This document shows, piece after piece, positions 12,945-21,038 of a DNA stretch of 23,612 nt. The stretch comes from a virus: positions 1 through 23,612 of IMG/VR virus record IMGVR_UViG_3300023210_000227. The stretch is one strand, 5' to 3'. A program made the translations under genes and the position numbers. Within the stretch, counting starts at the first letter, position 1, and each line of letters begins with the position of its first letter. The notes below the pieces were generated by a model, which made no database searches, was not told the DNA's origin, and was given only the letters and a program-made list of their open reading frames with translations.

Positions 12945-13160
12945 ATGTTAGATAAAAACCAAAAGATACGCCTACAATCAAAATTATTTACATTATTTAA
13001 CACTGTAGATGGTAAGGAGATACTAAGACTTTTAAAAGAGGATATGTTTACCAGTCATGATACAGCTACCGATAGGGATATATTTATTGATGAGGGAAGA
13101 AGAAGATTGATATCATATTTTGAAAATATTTTAATAAGCAAGCAAAAACAAGGTGATTAA
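12945..13160 (+). CDS. Bbp19-like small virion-module protein
   Basis: A 71-residue protein resembling Bbp19 of Bordetella phage BPP-1: KLFTLFNTVDGKEILRLLKE, then the spacer DMFTSHDTATDRDIFIDEGR and RRRLISYFENIL. The EGRR motif and length are typical. Its relatives sit among head and tail genes of podoviruses; the precise role is not established. The ATG at 12945 is preferred over a TTG at 12924, which lies inside the fibre gene. The next start follows one base after its stop. Confidence 0.7.
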   Translation: MLDKNQKIRLQSKLFTLFNTVDGKEILRLLKEDMFTSHDTATDRDIFIDEGRRRLISYFENILISKQKQGD

Positions 13161-13161
13161 T

Positions 13162-13782
13162 ATGTCAGATAACATAGAAAGTAATTTAAATAGTGGAAAT
13201 ACAGAGCAACAAGCTACAGATAAAATACTTGGCAGGTTTGAAAATCATAGTGAACTTGAGAAAGCTTATAAAGAGCTAGAATCATCATATAGTAAAAAAG
13301 AAAACTGGGAGAAAAAATATACTCAAGATTTATCAGTCCCTGAAAACTATATGCACAATGATGAAATTAAAGACATAGAAGAAGATTTCTTAAAGGATAT
13401 AGCGCAAGAATCTAAAGAACTTGGTCTTAACCAATTGCAGTTTAATAAGTATGCTAAGAGTAAATACGATATTAAAACAAAACTTGAATCTGAAAGAGAT
13501 GCTAACAAGTTTGAAATTAAAGAAAATATCAGTAAGTTTTTAAAAGAAGATATCGGATTAACAGATACCACTATTAATTTACTTAGTAAAAATGATGTTG
13601 AGATATATGAAAAAAGATATCAAGATAGTTTAAATACTAATAGCAATGTAAATAATTCTTATCATTCTTCAGATAAAGAAAAGTTAAAAAAAGAAGCTTA
13701 TAGAGAATTAAAAGAAGCTGAAAGAAGCGGTAGTCATTTTGATAAAAACAAAGCATTTAAAAAATGGTCTTCATACTTATAA
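13162..13782 (+). CDS. Head scaffold protein
   Basis: A 206-residue, highly charged, helix-rich protein typical of phage scaffolds, which fill the procapsid and are removed before packaging. LGRFENHSELEKAYKELESS is the usual early motif (a segment reading roughly 'KF..xEELxKAYxELE'), and long Lys/Glu coiled coils follow up to a basic C-terminus (KKWSSYL) that could bind the coat. The ATG at 13162 has AAGGTG six bases upstream; an in-frame GTG at 13153 is less likely. It precedes the portal gene, but no coat gene follows, which is unusual. Confidence 0.7.
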   Translation: MSDNIESNLNSGNTEQQATDKILGRFENHSELEKAYKELESSYSKKENWEKKYTQDLSVPENYMHNDEIKDIEEDFLKDIAQESKELGLNQLQFNKYAKSKYDIKTKLESERDANKFEIKENISKFLKEDIGLTDTTINLLSKNDVEIYEKRYQDSLNTNSNVNNSYHSSDKEKLKKEAYRELKEAERSGSHFDKNKAFKKWSSYL

Positions 13783-13791
13783 GGTATTAAC

Positions 13792-15378
13792 ATGAAAAAT
13801 AAAAAAATGTTTACAGATGATGAATTACAAGATTTAAGTTTAAGATATCAATCAGCTTATAATATGAATGAAAGATTTATCAATCAAATTATTAGGGCAG
13901 TTAAGTTAGTATCTCCACTATCTGATGGTTTAAATGTATTGTATGGATATAATGATACTGGAAAAAATCTTAATATAAACATCCATAATTCTACTCCTAA
14001 ATGGTGTTCAAATGCTAGGGCTAACAAATTACACAGTTTGTTGCTACCTATCAATAGAAGATGGGGTTCTGTTTACTCATCTGATCCAAAAACAGGTGAA
14101 AGCATTTATGAAGAAGAATATACAAATAAAATATTTGATGTAATAGATAAATCAAACTTGCATAGTATAGCTAAGTCATTTTTTCTTGATTTAAATATTG
14201 GGTGTGGAGCTATATGGATAGATAGCCCTAGTAAAGATAAACCTATAGTATTTAAGAATATCGCTGGTATGACACTAATGCCAGAATATAGTGATGACCC
14301 ATATAGCACTAATGTTTGGTTTAAAAAAGTTATAAACTGGCGTGATTTAAATATTATCAATCCATCGGTTGCTAAAGATAAAGATAAAAATAAAGAATAT
14401 CATATAACTTGTGGTTATATAGATATGAAAGATGAGATTGATAAATATTGTTATATTCAATTTTTAGATAACGATTTTAGCAATCCAATTAGTACCCATT
14501 TTTCACCATGGAGACAGTTAATACTTGTTAATGAAACACTAAGAGCAGGTGAATCTAGGGGGCAAGGAATAATACTTCAAATACTTGAGGACATAGAATA
14601 TTTAAATGATATAACTGGCAAATTAAAGGGTTATATTAAATATGCTGCGAATCCTGATCTATTAGTTGGCGACAATATGCCGTTCAGCTTTGGGAGAGGC
14701 GGTGGCGGAAATATCTTTCCAACTGAATTAGTCGCAGATGGTAGAATGCCTGTGCAACCGATAGAGTGGCAACTCAGTATCCAAGCAGTTGAAGGAATGA
14801 TACAAACGCTTGAGCAAAAGATAAGACAGTTCTTTAATGTTATGCCTCTCGGTATGCCTGAAAACACGCCTCATGCTACGGCTACAGAAGTTGGATATAG
14901 ACAAGCCGATGAAGAAAGACAATCAATAGCTGATTTATCGCGTGTTGCCAATGAGACACTAGGTGGACTAATGAGGTCTATCTTTGATGTTTTAAAGCAT
15001 AGAGGTATTATTGATGTTAAAGATTATAATTATGAGTTTAAGTTTGATAGCCCAGCAGTAGATATTCAAGCTCAAGATGATACAAACAGAATACTTCAAT
15101 TATCTGAATTATCAACTCAAATACTAGGTCAAGGTGCATCAAATATATATATGGACCAGCAAGCTACATTTAATGCTTTAGCTAAAAACATAAAAGTATC
15201 TAATAGTATTTTGAATACTCCAGATAAGGTTAAAGCTATAACAGATGAAATTAATAAGCAGGCAGAGCAAGCACAAGGTATGCAACAGCAAATGCAATCA
15301 CAAGCACCATCGCCTGCTGACCCTATGAATCCAACGCAATTAGGTCAATCTACAGATGTATCAGGACTTGGTATTTAA
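13792..15378 (+). CDS. Head-to-tail connecting portal protein
   Basis: A 528-residue portal of the 'head to tail connecting' family found in T7- and BPP-1-like podoviruses; twelve copies form the channel through which DNA enters and leaves. Family features in order: LSLRYQSAYNMNERFINQII near the start, the wing region with PLSDGLNVLYG, SPWRQLILVNETLRAGESRG with QILEDIEYLNDI in the centre, IRQFFNVMPLG and THATATEVGYRQADEERQ near 350-380, and a Gln-rich tail. The start has AAGG seven bases upstream, overlapping the scaffold stop. An ATG at 13807 is an alternative. Confidence 0.85.
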   Translation: MKNKKMFTDDELQDLSLRYQSAYNMNERFINQIIRAVKLVSPLSDGLNVLYGYNDTGKNLNINIHNSTPKWCSNARANKLHSLLLPINRRWGSVYSSDPKTGESIYEEEYTNKIFDVIDKSNLHSIAKSFFLDLNIGCGAIWIDSPSKDKPIVFKNIAGMTLMPEYSDDPYSTNVWFKKVINWRDLNIINPSVAKDKDKNKEYHITCGYIDMKDEIDKYCYIQFLDNDFSNPISTHFSPWRQLILVNETLRAGESRGQGIILQILEDIEYLNDITGKLKGYIKYAANPDLLVGDNMPFSFGRGGGGNIFPTELVADGRMPVQPIEWQLSIQAVEGMIQTLEQKIRQFFNVMPLGMPENTPHATATEVGYRQADEERQSIADLSRVANETLGGLMRSIFDVLKHRGIIDVKDYNYEFKFDSPAVDIQAQDDTNRILQLSELSTQILGQGASNIYMDQQATFNALAKNIKVSNSILNTPDKVKAITDEINKQAEQAQGMQQQMQSQAPSPADPMNPTQLGQSTDVSGLGI

Positions 15379-15382
15379 TATA

Positions 15383-15391
15383 TGATATAAT
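15383..15391 (+). promoter_or_regulatory. Extended -10 promoter before the small membrane gene
   Basis: TGATATAAT, the same nine bases as at 7516, lies just after the portal stop. Transcription would start near 15398, exactly at the first base of the structured leader below, and supply extra mRNA for the small membrane protein, large terminase and downstream genes. Confidence 0.55.
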
Positions 15392-15397
15392 ATTTAT

Positions 15398-15477
15398 TAT
15401 AGCTAGGTTCATTACCGAAAAGCGAATTATCACCGCCTGCTATATTTCAAAAAGATATAATAACAAGGATAAATGTT
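15398..15477 (+). promoter_or_regulatory. Structured leader RNA, possible three-way junction
   Basis: TATAGC (15398-15403) pairs with GCTATA (15439-15444). Inside, GGT/ACC and GCG/CGC can form two short hairpins, giving a compact three-way junction of about 47 bases richer in G and C than its surroundings. A ribosome site (AAGGA) follows. The helices are short and no known RNA class was recognised, so this may be only a simple stem. Confidence 0.35.
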
Positions 15478-15597
15478 ATGTTTAAATTTCTAAAAGATAA
15501 AGAAAAGCAAAAAGAATTTGCACAAGTTACATTTAATATATGTTGTGTTATTGCGTTTTTTGTATTTATTGGTACTATCCATATTAGTTTTTATTAA
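15478..15597 (+). CDS. 39-residue single-span membrane protein, holin-like
   Basis: The ATG at 15478 has AAGGA about eight bases upstream. The N-terminal 18 residues are highly charged (MFKFLKDKEKQKEF), followed by one membrane span (FNICCVIAFFVFIGTIHISF) that runs to the end. Such tiny single-span proteins occur as holins or lysis accessory proteins in podoviruses, often near the terminase gene as in T7 (gp17.5). That role is inferred from size and place. The stop lies three bases before the large terminase ATG. Confidence 0.55.
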   Translation: MFKFLKDKEKQKEFAQVTFNICCVIAFFVFIGTIHISFY

Positions 15598-15600
15598 CAT

Positions 15601-17058
15601 ATGAATATTTCATCGCTTAAAAAAGCAATATCTCAAAAGGAAAAACAACTTAACAATGATATTGGAGAGTTTAAGTTTTTTAAAGATAAGTTCTGCACAT
15701 ATAACGGTAAACCAATAATTCCATATAAATTAAGGTCTTATCAGCAGAAAGATTTAATTGATTTCAAATCAATGAAACAACCAAAGATGTATTTACATTA
15801 TCCTAGGCGTAGTGGTAAAGACACTTGGTGCTTTCCTGTTCTATTAGATTATGCTTTGGAGAATGTAGGTAATTATGCTTATATATTACCTGATAGAGAG
15901 CAAGCTTCTAAAGTCATATGGCGTGGTATGATAATTGACAGATCTGATAATATAGAAAATCCAGAAGTATTTAGATTTTTGGATATGATACCAAGCGATA
16001 TGATAGTCAAAAAGAATGACCAAGAAAAAATTATAACTTTAAAAAATGGCTCGGTAATATATTTAGGTGGTGCTACTAGGCCAGATTCATTGCGAGGTAT
16101 TAACTTGCGTGGTGTAGTATTTTCAGAATTTGGATTTTATCGTAGTTATGATGTTTACCAAGTTTTACAACCAGTTATCACACAATCTAAAGCATGGGTT
16201 TTAATCAATACAACGCCGAATGACTATAATTTTAGTTGGAGATTATTTAAGTCATTACAATATGATGATAGGTGGATTACTAGATTAGAAACAGTAGAAA
16301 CATTGGTTGATGAAAATAACAATAGATATATTACTGATAAAGATGTAGAAGATTGTAAAATAGATGGTAATATGCCCGATTATATGGTTAAGAGGGAGTT
16401 TTACTGTGAGCCTTCTCTAAATTCTGATTGTTTATATTATGCTCATGAAATGAAAGCAATAGATGATGAAGATAGAATATGTGATGTACAAATAAAGCAT
16501 AATCTCCCTATACATTTTGCTTTTGACTTGGGTAGTGATGCTACCCCTATTATAGGGTTTCAGGTTGAATTAGGTGGGACAATAAGAGTTGTTTTCTATC
16601 ATACTCCTACAACAGAAGTTTACACATATGGTTGGTACTATACCTTAATTAAAGAATATACTTTAAAAAATAATGCCATAATGGGTAAGTGTATATTGCC
16701 TCACGATTCTGTTAAAAGGCAAGTTGGCGAAACTACTATTAGTACAGCCAAGCAATCATTTAAGGATGCAGGTGCTGATGTAGTGGTACTTAAAAGATGT
16801 AATAATAAAGATGCTTTAATAAACTTATCTAAAGTATATTTAAATAAAGCAATCATAGACAAAAAAGCAACTCATCTAACTGATTCTTTATCGGCTTATA
16901 GTCGAGAATATAACGATAAGGATAAGATTTTTGGTAAAAAACCTAAACATGATTGGGCTTGTCATGCTTCTGATTGTTGGCAATATGTATCTCAATCTAT
17001 AGAAGAGGGCAATTTATCTGTAAGAAAAGTTAATCAATCTTATAAATGGGGTGGATAA
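15601..17058 (+). CDS. Terminase large subunit
   Basis: A 485-residue packaging motor. The ATPase domain has a Walker A motif YPRRSGKDT (67-75), Walker B with catalytic Glu in GVVFSEF (171-177) and the coupling motif LINTTPND (201-208). The C-terminal nuclease carries FAFDLGSDATP (Asp309), ILPHDS (Asp369) and HDWACHASDCWQY (Asp451, Asp458). The N-terminal adaptor precedes Walker A as usual, and length is typical. No ribosome site precedes the ATG; it starts three bases after the small membrane gene and is probably translated by coupling. Its stop overlaps the next start (TAATG). Confidence 0.9.
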   Translation: MNISSLKKAISQKEKQLNNDIGEFKFFKDKFCTYNGKPIIPYKLRSYQQKDLIDFKSMKQPKMYLHYPRRSGKDTWCFPVLLDYALENVGNYAYILPDREQASKVIWRGMIIDRSDNIENPEVFRFLDMIPSDMIVKKNDQEKIITLKNGSVIYLGGATRPDSLRGINLRGVVFSEFGFYRSYDVYQVLQPVITQSKAWVLINTTPNDYNFSWRLFKSLQYDDRWITRLETVETLVDENNNRYITDKDVEDCKIDGNMPDYMVKREFYCEPSLNSDCLYYAHEMKAIDDEDRICDVQIKHNLPIHFAFDLGSDATPIIGFQVELGGTIRVVFYHTPTTEVYTYGWYYTLIKEYTLKNNAIMGKCILPHDSVKRQVGETTISTAKQSFKDAGADVVVLKRCNNKDALINLSKVYLNKAIIDKKATHLTDSLSAYSREYNDKDKIFGKKPKHDWACHASDCWQYVSQSIEEGNLSVRKVNQSYKWGG

Positions 17059-17474
17059 TGAGAGTAATTACGGAAAATGATGCCGATTTTAAAGAATATT
17101 ATTTAAAATGCTTAGATATTGAGTATTTTGATACAGCTTTATTAGGTGAAACTATACCAGACATAGGTAGCATTATTATTATTGATAATGAAATATTAGG
17201 TTTGGCAATATCTTACAAAGTATCTGAACTTGATGATATTACATGGTGGACAGTTGCGTGGGCTTGTAAGCGAAAGAACTCTAAACAAATACTAAAAGTA
17301 GCAAAAGATACCATTAAAAGACATCCACCACAATCTAGGTTAGTTTCATATATTATGACAAGACACGAAAAAGATTATTTATTTTACAAAGCCTCTCTAT
17401 TTCTTTCAAAAGTTTTAGGTTTTAAAGTTATAAATAATAATGAAATATGTGATATCATAGAATATAGAGTTTAA
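17058..17474 (+). CDS. T7 gp13-like virion protein with GNAT-like fold
   Basis: A 138-residue protein. The start at 17058 overlaps the terminase stop and has GGGGTGG just upstream; an ATG at 17046 would add four residues. The order MRVITENDADFKEYY, then NEILGLAISYKVSELDDITW and a late SRLVSYIMTRHEKDYLFYKA with LSKVLGFKVI follows the plan of T7 gp13 and acetyltransferase-like virion assembly proteins: N-terminal strand, central Trp-rich region, and a 'single residue change in neighbour' helix before GF. It lies between terminase and the ejection proteins, as would suit gp13. Enzymatic activity is doubtful because no clear acetyl-CoA loop is seen. Confidence 0.55.
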   Translation: MRVITENDADFKEYYLKCLDIEYFDTALLGETIPDIGSIIIIDNEILGLAISYKVSELDDITWWTVAWACKRKNSKQILKVAKDTIKRHPPQSRLVSYIMTRHEKDYLFYKASLFLSKVLGFKVINNNEICDIIEYRV

Positions 17475-17491
17475 TATAAATTAAGTATATT

Positions 17492-17683
17492 ATGTCAGCA
17501 AAAAACAAAGCTACTCAATCAGCTAGAAAATCTAATGACTTATTACAACAACAAGTTGATACTCAAAGATTAGAGCAACAACAAAAAAAAGCTCAATTAT
17601 CAGAGCAAGAATTTAATATTATTAAAGAACAATCTGGTATGAATTGGAATGCTAATGCCCCTACAGGAATACAACCATTATGA
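17492..17683 (+). CDS. Small Gln-rich helical protein
   Basis: A 63-residue hydrophilic protein with an N-terminal basic segment and a Gln-rich helix (LLQQQVDTQRLEQQQKKAQL). No ribosome site beyond a weak TAAG is visible. Its stop overlaps the next ATG in ATGA, so it is part of the coupled late series. Similar Gln-rich short proteins accompany ejection-protein genes. No function is assigned. Confidence 0.55.
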   Translation: MSAKNKATQSARKSNDLLQQQVDTQRLEQQQKKAQLSEQEFNIIKEQSGMNWNANAPTGIQPL

Positions 17684-18126
17684 TTACATTTAAAGAATGT
17701 GAATTATTAGAAGTTGAACAATATATAACTCCAATATGCAATTTGAAAGAATTAAGTAATTTATATGCTATATACCAAAATGACATCTTAATTGGTACAT
17801 TTGGTTATATTTATACTCGTGCATTAGATGTCGATAGAATTATGGACTTAACGGTTGTCATCGACCCACAATACAGAAATAAAGGTTTATTTTCTATTAT
17901 AGGTAAAATGATTATAGAAAAGTTTATTGTTGATAGTAGAAATAATAAAGTTTGGATATTAACTAAAATGTTGAACAGAATAAGTAAATTATTTTCTAAA
18001 CATTTTTCTTTTGTTAATTTAAGGAAAGATGATTACTACTTGTATCATAATACTAATGATAATGAGTTAGCTAAAGTATTTGCTTATGAAACAATTAAAT
18101 TATTAAATAAAGTAAAAGAGGTGTAA
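17680..18126 (+). CDS. GNAT-family acetyltransferase-like protein
   Basis: A 148-residue protein whose start overlaps the preceding stop (ATGA). IMDLTVVIDPQYRNKGLFSI with IGKMII is a good GNAT motif A: a strand, then V-I-D-P-x-Y-R-x-K-G (the R-x-K-G turn that holds the pyrophosphate of acetyl-CoA), then a helix. Upstream, LIGTFGYIYTR provides the usual strand pair. It is one of two GNAT-like genes flanking the small Gln-rich gene. In T7-like phages a related fold belongs to the virion assembly protein gp13, so it may be structural or may modify a virion or host protein. Confidence 0.7.
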   Translation: MITFKECELLEVEQYITPICNLKELSNLYAIYQNDILIGTFGYIYTRALDVDRIMDLTVVIDPQYRNKGLFSIIGKMIIEKFIVDSRNNKVWILTKMLNRISKLFSKHFSFVNLRKDDYYLYHNTNDNELAKVFAYETIKLLNKVKEV

Positions 18127-18127
18127 T

Positions 18128-18634
18128 ATGGCTTTTATGGCAATGATGGCTGGTGGTGGTGGAATGGCTACCATGGCTACAATATCAGCAATTAGTACTG
18201 TAGCAGGGACAATAGCTAGTACAATGAGTGCTATATCATCTGCTCAAGCACAAGAATCAGCTATTAATACTCAAACTCTTGAAAATGAGTATAAAATAAC
18301 TAAACAAAAAAATGTAGAAATGCAAAATCTACATTTGCAACTTGCTCAAAATCAAATGCGTATAGGTATGAGAGGGTTGAGTGCTCAATCACCAACATTT
18401 AATGCTATACAAACTAATGAATTTAATAATACAGCTAAGTCATTAGAGCAAGGAACAGTAGCTTTAAAGATAAACAGTTTAAATCAACAATCAAAAGTAG
18501 CTAGTCTGCATAGTCAGCTTCATTATGCAATTGCAGGATCTGCTTTTGGTTTAGGAGCTAACTTAGCTAATACTGGTACGATGTATGAAAATATAAACAA
18601 CCGTATACCGAGTCGCAATAATAGATACCAATAA
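18128..18634 (+). CDS. Internal virion protein, T7 gp14-like
   Basis: A 168-residue protein with AGAGGTG six bases before the ATG. The N-terminus is rich in Met, Ala and Gly with small hydrophobic residues (GMATMATISAISTVAGTIAS), followed by a long Gln-rich helix (ENEYKITKQKNVEMQNLHLQ) and another Ala/Gly-rich segment near the end. This composition is that of gp14-type ejection proteins, which leave the head first and form a pore in the outer membrane. Gene order, ahead of two very large virion proteins, supports the call; sequence alone would be weaker. Confidence 0.65.
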   Translation: MAFMAMMAGGGGMATMATISAISTVAGTIASTMSAISSAQAQESAINTQTLENEYKITKQKNVEMQNLHLQLAQNQMRIGMRGLSAQSPTFNAIQTNEFNNTAKSLEQGTVALKINSLNQQSKVASLHSQLHYAIAGSAFGLGANLANTGTMYENINNRIPSRNNRYQ

Positions 18635-18650
18635 TATATGAGGTAAAATA

Positions 18651-18827
18651 ATGGAAAAAGATAATGTTTCAGATGAAATCAAATCTACTCAAGCTTATCA
18701 AAATGGTGAAGCTATTGGGGATATGTGTATATCACAATCACTACTACAGAAACAAATTAACTTGAGTGTAGAAATAAACAAAGCAAGTGGTTTAATGAAT
18801 AAAAACTTTTCAGCTTTAGGTGGTTAA
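18651..18827 (+). CDS. Small 58-residue virion-module protein
   Basis: An ORF beginning at 18651 with GAGGT seven bases upstream, ending one base before the next ATG. The product is hydrophilic with a helical middle (SQSLLQKQINLSVEINKASG) and ends in SALGG. The firm ribosome site and perfect fit between neighbours support it as a gene. No family is recognised; its place between gp14- and gp15-like genes suggests a minor ejectosome component. Confidence 0.6.
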   Translation: MEKDNVSDEIKSTQAYQNGEAIGDMCISQSLLQKQINLSVEINKASGLMNKNFSALGG

Positions 18828-18828
18828 T

Positions 18829-21036
18829 ATGTCTTTTGAAACATTTAATAAAATAAAATCTATATTAAGTCCATCACAACCCATTGTATCTACTCCAAAA
18901 AAAGATAATAATATTATTGAGAGTTCTGCGGAACAGACAATACAATCAGAACAATTAGAAGCTAATGTAGATAGTAATAATGCTAAGGTAGACCAAAGTA
19001 TTGCTAGTAGTATATCAAGTATATCTAAAGATGTGATGCAGATAGGTAGTGAGTATAATACCAACTTATATTACAATATATTAAATCAAGCTAATACATC
19101 TCATAAATTAACAAATGAATTTATTAAAGAAAGTAATGACCCAGTAGCAATATCTTCCGCATCATCTGCTAACTCTTCTCAATTACTAGGTTTAAAAAAA
19201 GCTTCTGAAAACTTAACTAAACCACAGCAAGATTCTATAAATAATATATTAGATTTATATAGCCAATCTGCTTTACAAAGTGCAACAGTTAAAAATTCAA
19301 ATATTTATGCTACAAATACGCTGAATACTGTTAGTAATGGTTTAACCCCACAAATTAATAGTTGGGAAACTCAATTAGAGAATGAAAAAGACCCAAAAAA
19401 AGTAAAGGAAATATTTGATCACATAACAGATACTACGCAAAAACTAGACGATATAAGACCTCATCTTACTACTGATAAGCAAAGAACTCATTTGGATGGT
19501 ATTGTTCATCAAATGACCGCTACAGCATTAAGATATCATCAAGAACAGCCAACTATACCTAGTTTAAATTTATCTGATGCCTTGTTAGAGTCTAGTTCAC
19601 AAACTATTGATCATGCAAAAGCATACTCTAAAGGTATAGAGGACACTTTTTATGGTGGAGACCCTAGACATGTATCTGCAGATGGGGTGAAATCAAACTA
19701 TAATTTTAACTCTGCCTATAATGCTAATATACAAACTAAAATATTAACAAATTCGTTAGGAAATTCTATGAATTTGTCACAAGACATAGATTTGATGAGA
19801 AACTCTAATGACCCAGTAGCTAAGCAAGTTGGAAATTTAGCATTTAATCTTAAAAAGAAAGGGCAAGCTGGCCAATTAGCATATATTATGAGTCCTCTAA
19901 TCAAAGAATCAGCAGATAAATTAAGCAATGCTACAACACTAGAAGAAAGACAGCAATACCAAGTAGATTACCAGCAAAACCTTAAAACTTGGATGACTAA
20001 TAGGCAATTACCTGATAGTGCTTATGACCCATTACCAGAAAAAGAGAAAAACTTTATGAATGGCTTTGCTAATATGGATAATAATGACCCTAGTATTTTA
20101 CCTCAAATGAATGCTAATGCTAATCATATATATAAAATAAGCGGTGATACTCACAAAACTATATTTGGTGGCAGTTGGGATGCTAATGCTCTTAGGAATG
20201 TAAGATTCCTTGAAGAGGATAAACATAATAATTTGTCTAACCCATCTGATGGAATTAACTTAATAAAATCATACTCCCCTGATGTTCAAAAACAGATGAA
20301 TAATGATAATATTTTATTTCAAGAAGAATCAGATAAGAGTAAAACAAAGTATAAAAATTCTAATGGCAATGATTCGGCAATAACCAATTCAGGTGATTTG
20401 CTTAAATATGTTGCTGGTAATGCTGTAAGTGGCTTTAATATTGATAAATTAACTACTTTAACAGGAAATAGTAGAGAAAGCTTAATCCGTTCAGCACAAA
20501 CTCAAATATATTTAAAAATGAAAGATGGGCAAAATTTAGATAGTGCCATTAATGATGTTAAAAATAGTAATATGCAAATGTTGATTAACCATCCTGTATA
20601 TTCAGGTAATACAAGTTCAGGAGGAAAGTTTTCCATTAATACTGATGTTGCAACTACTCATGGTTTATCAGATGTAAACCAAGGTTCATATAAATCAATT
20701 TTCGAAACATTAACTGATAATCTTTATAAAAAAGCTATTCCTAGCGATAATTTATTACCACCATTAAGTGGTAATGATAAAGTTACTCAAAAATATAATT
20801 CCGGACAAATGGCAGAAAGAAATGAAAAGTATTTAGGTGATAAAGATGATTCATACATTTATAGCTCTAATGGTAGGATGTATATAAGATATGGTAGCGG
20901 AATTACTAAACTTATAAATTCTCATGATATTGCTGTAGCTATTGATTCTACAGAATATATAACACAACGACAAGAAGCAAAAAAAACTTATTCAGAAAAA
21001 GGCATATTACCTGATTCTTCTTCAATTTGGATGTAA
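18829..21036 (+). CDS. Large internal virion protein, T7 gp15-like
   Basis: A 735-residue soluble protein. The start at 18829 has AGGTGG six bases upstream; an in-frame GTG at 18820 is less likely. The chain is mostly helical and polar, rich in Asn, Ser, Asp and Gln, with long coiled-coil-like stretches in the N-terminal third and a more varied C-terminus. Size (T7 gp15 is 747 residues) and position between gp14-like and the next giant gene suggest the gp15 role: forming the periplasmic tube during DNA entry. No enzymatic motif is visible. Confidence 0.6.
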   Translation: MSFETFNKIKSILSPSQPIVSTPKKDNNIIESSAEQTIQSEQLEANVDSNNAKVDQSIASSISSISKDVMQIGSEYNTNLYYNILNQANTSHKLTNEFIKESNDPVAISSASSANSSQLLGLKKASENLTKPQQDSINNILDLYSQSALQSATVKNSNIYATNTLNTVSNGLTPQINSWETQLENEKDPKKVKEIFDHITDTTQKLDDIRPHLTTDKQRTHLDGIVHQMTATALRYHQEQPTIPSLNLSDALLESSSQTIDHAKAYSKGIEDTFYGGDPRHVSADGVKSNYNFNSAYNANIQTKILTNSLGNSMNLSQDIDLMRNSNDPVAKQVGNLAFNLKKKGQAGQLAYIMSPLIKESADKLSNATTLEERQQYQVDYQQNLKTWMTNRQLPDSAYDPLPEKEKNFMNGFANMDNNDPSILPQMNANANHIYKISGDTHKTIFGGSWDANALRNVRFLEEDKHNNLSNPSDGINLIKSYSPDVQKQMNNDNILFQEESDKSKTKYKNSNGNDSAITNSGDLLKYVAGNAVSGFNIDKLTTLTGNSRESLIRSAQTQIYLKMKDGQNLDSAINDVKNSNMQMLINHPVYSGNTSSGGKFSINTDVATTHGLSDVNQGSYKSIFETLTDNLYKKAIPSDNLLPPLSGNDKVTQKYNSGQMAERNEKYLGDKDDSYIYSSNGRMYIRYGSGITKLINSHDIAVAIDSTEYITQRQEAKKTYSEKGILPDSSSIWM

Positions 21037-21038
21037 TT

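Noticed and set aside
15406-15416. tRNA T-arm-like GGTTCATTACC
   Set aside because: No five-pair stem around it and no acceptor or anticodon arms nearby.
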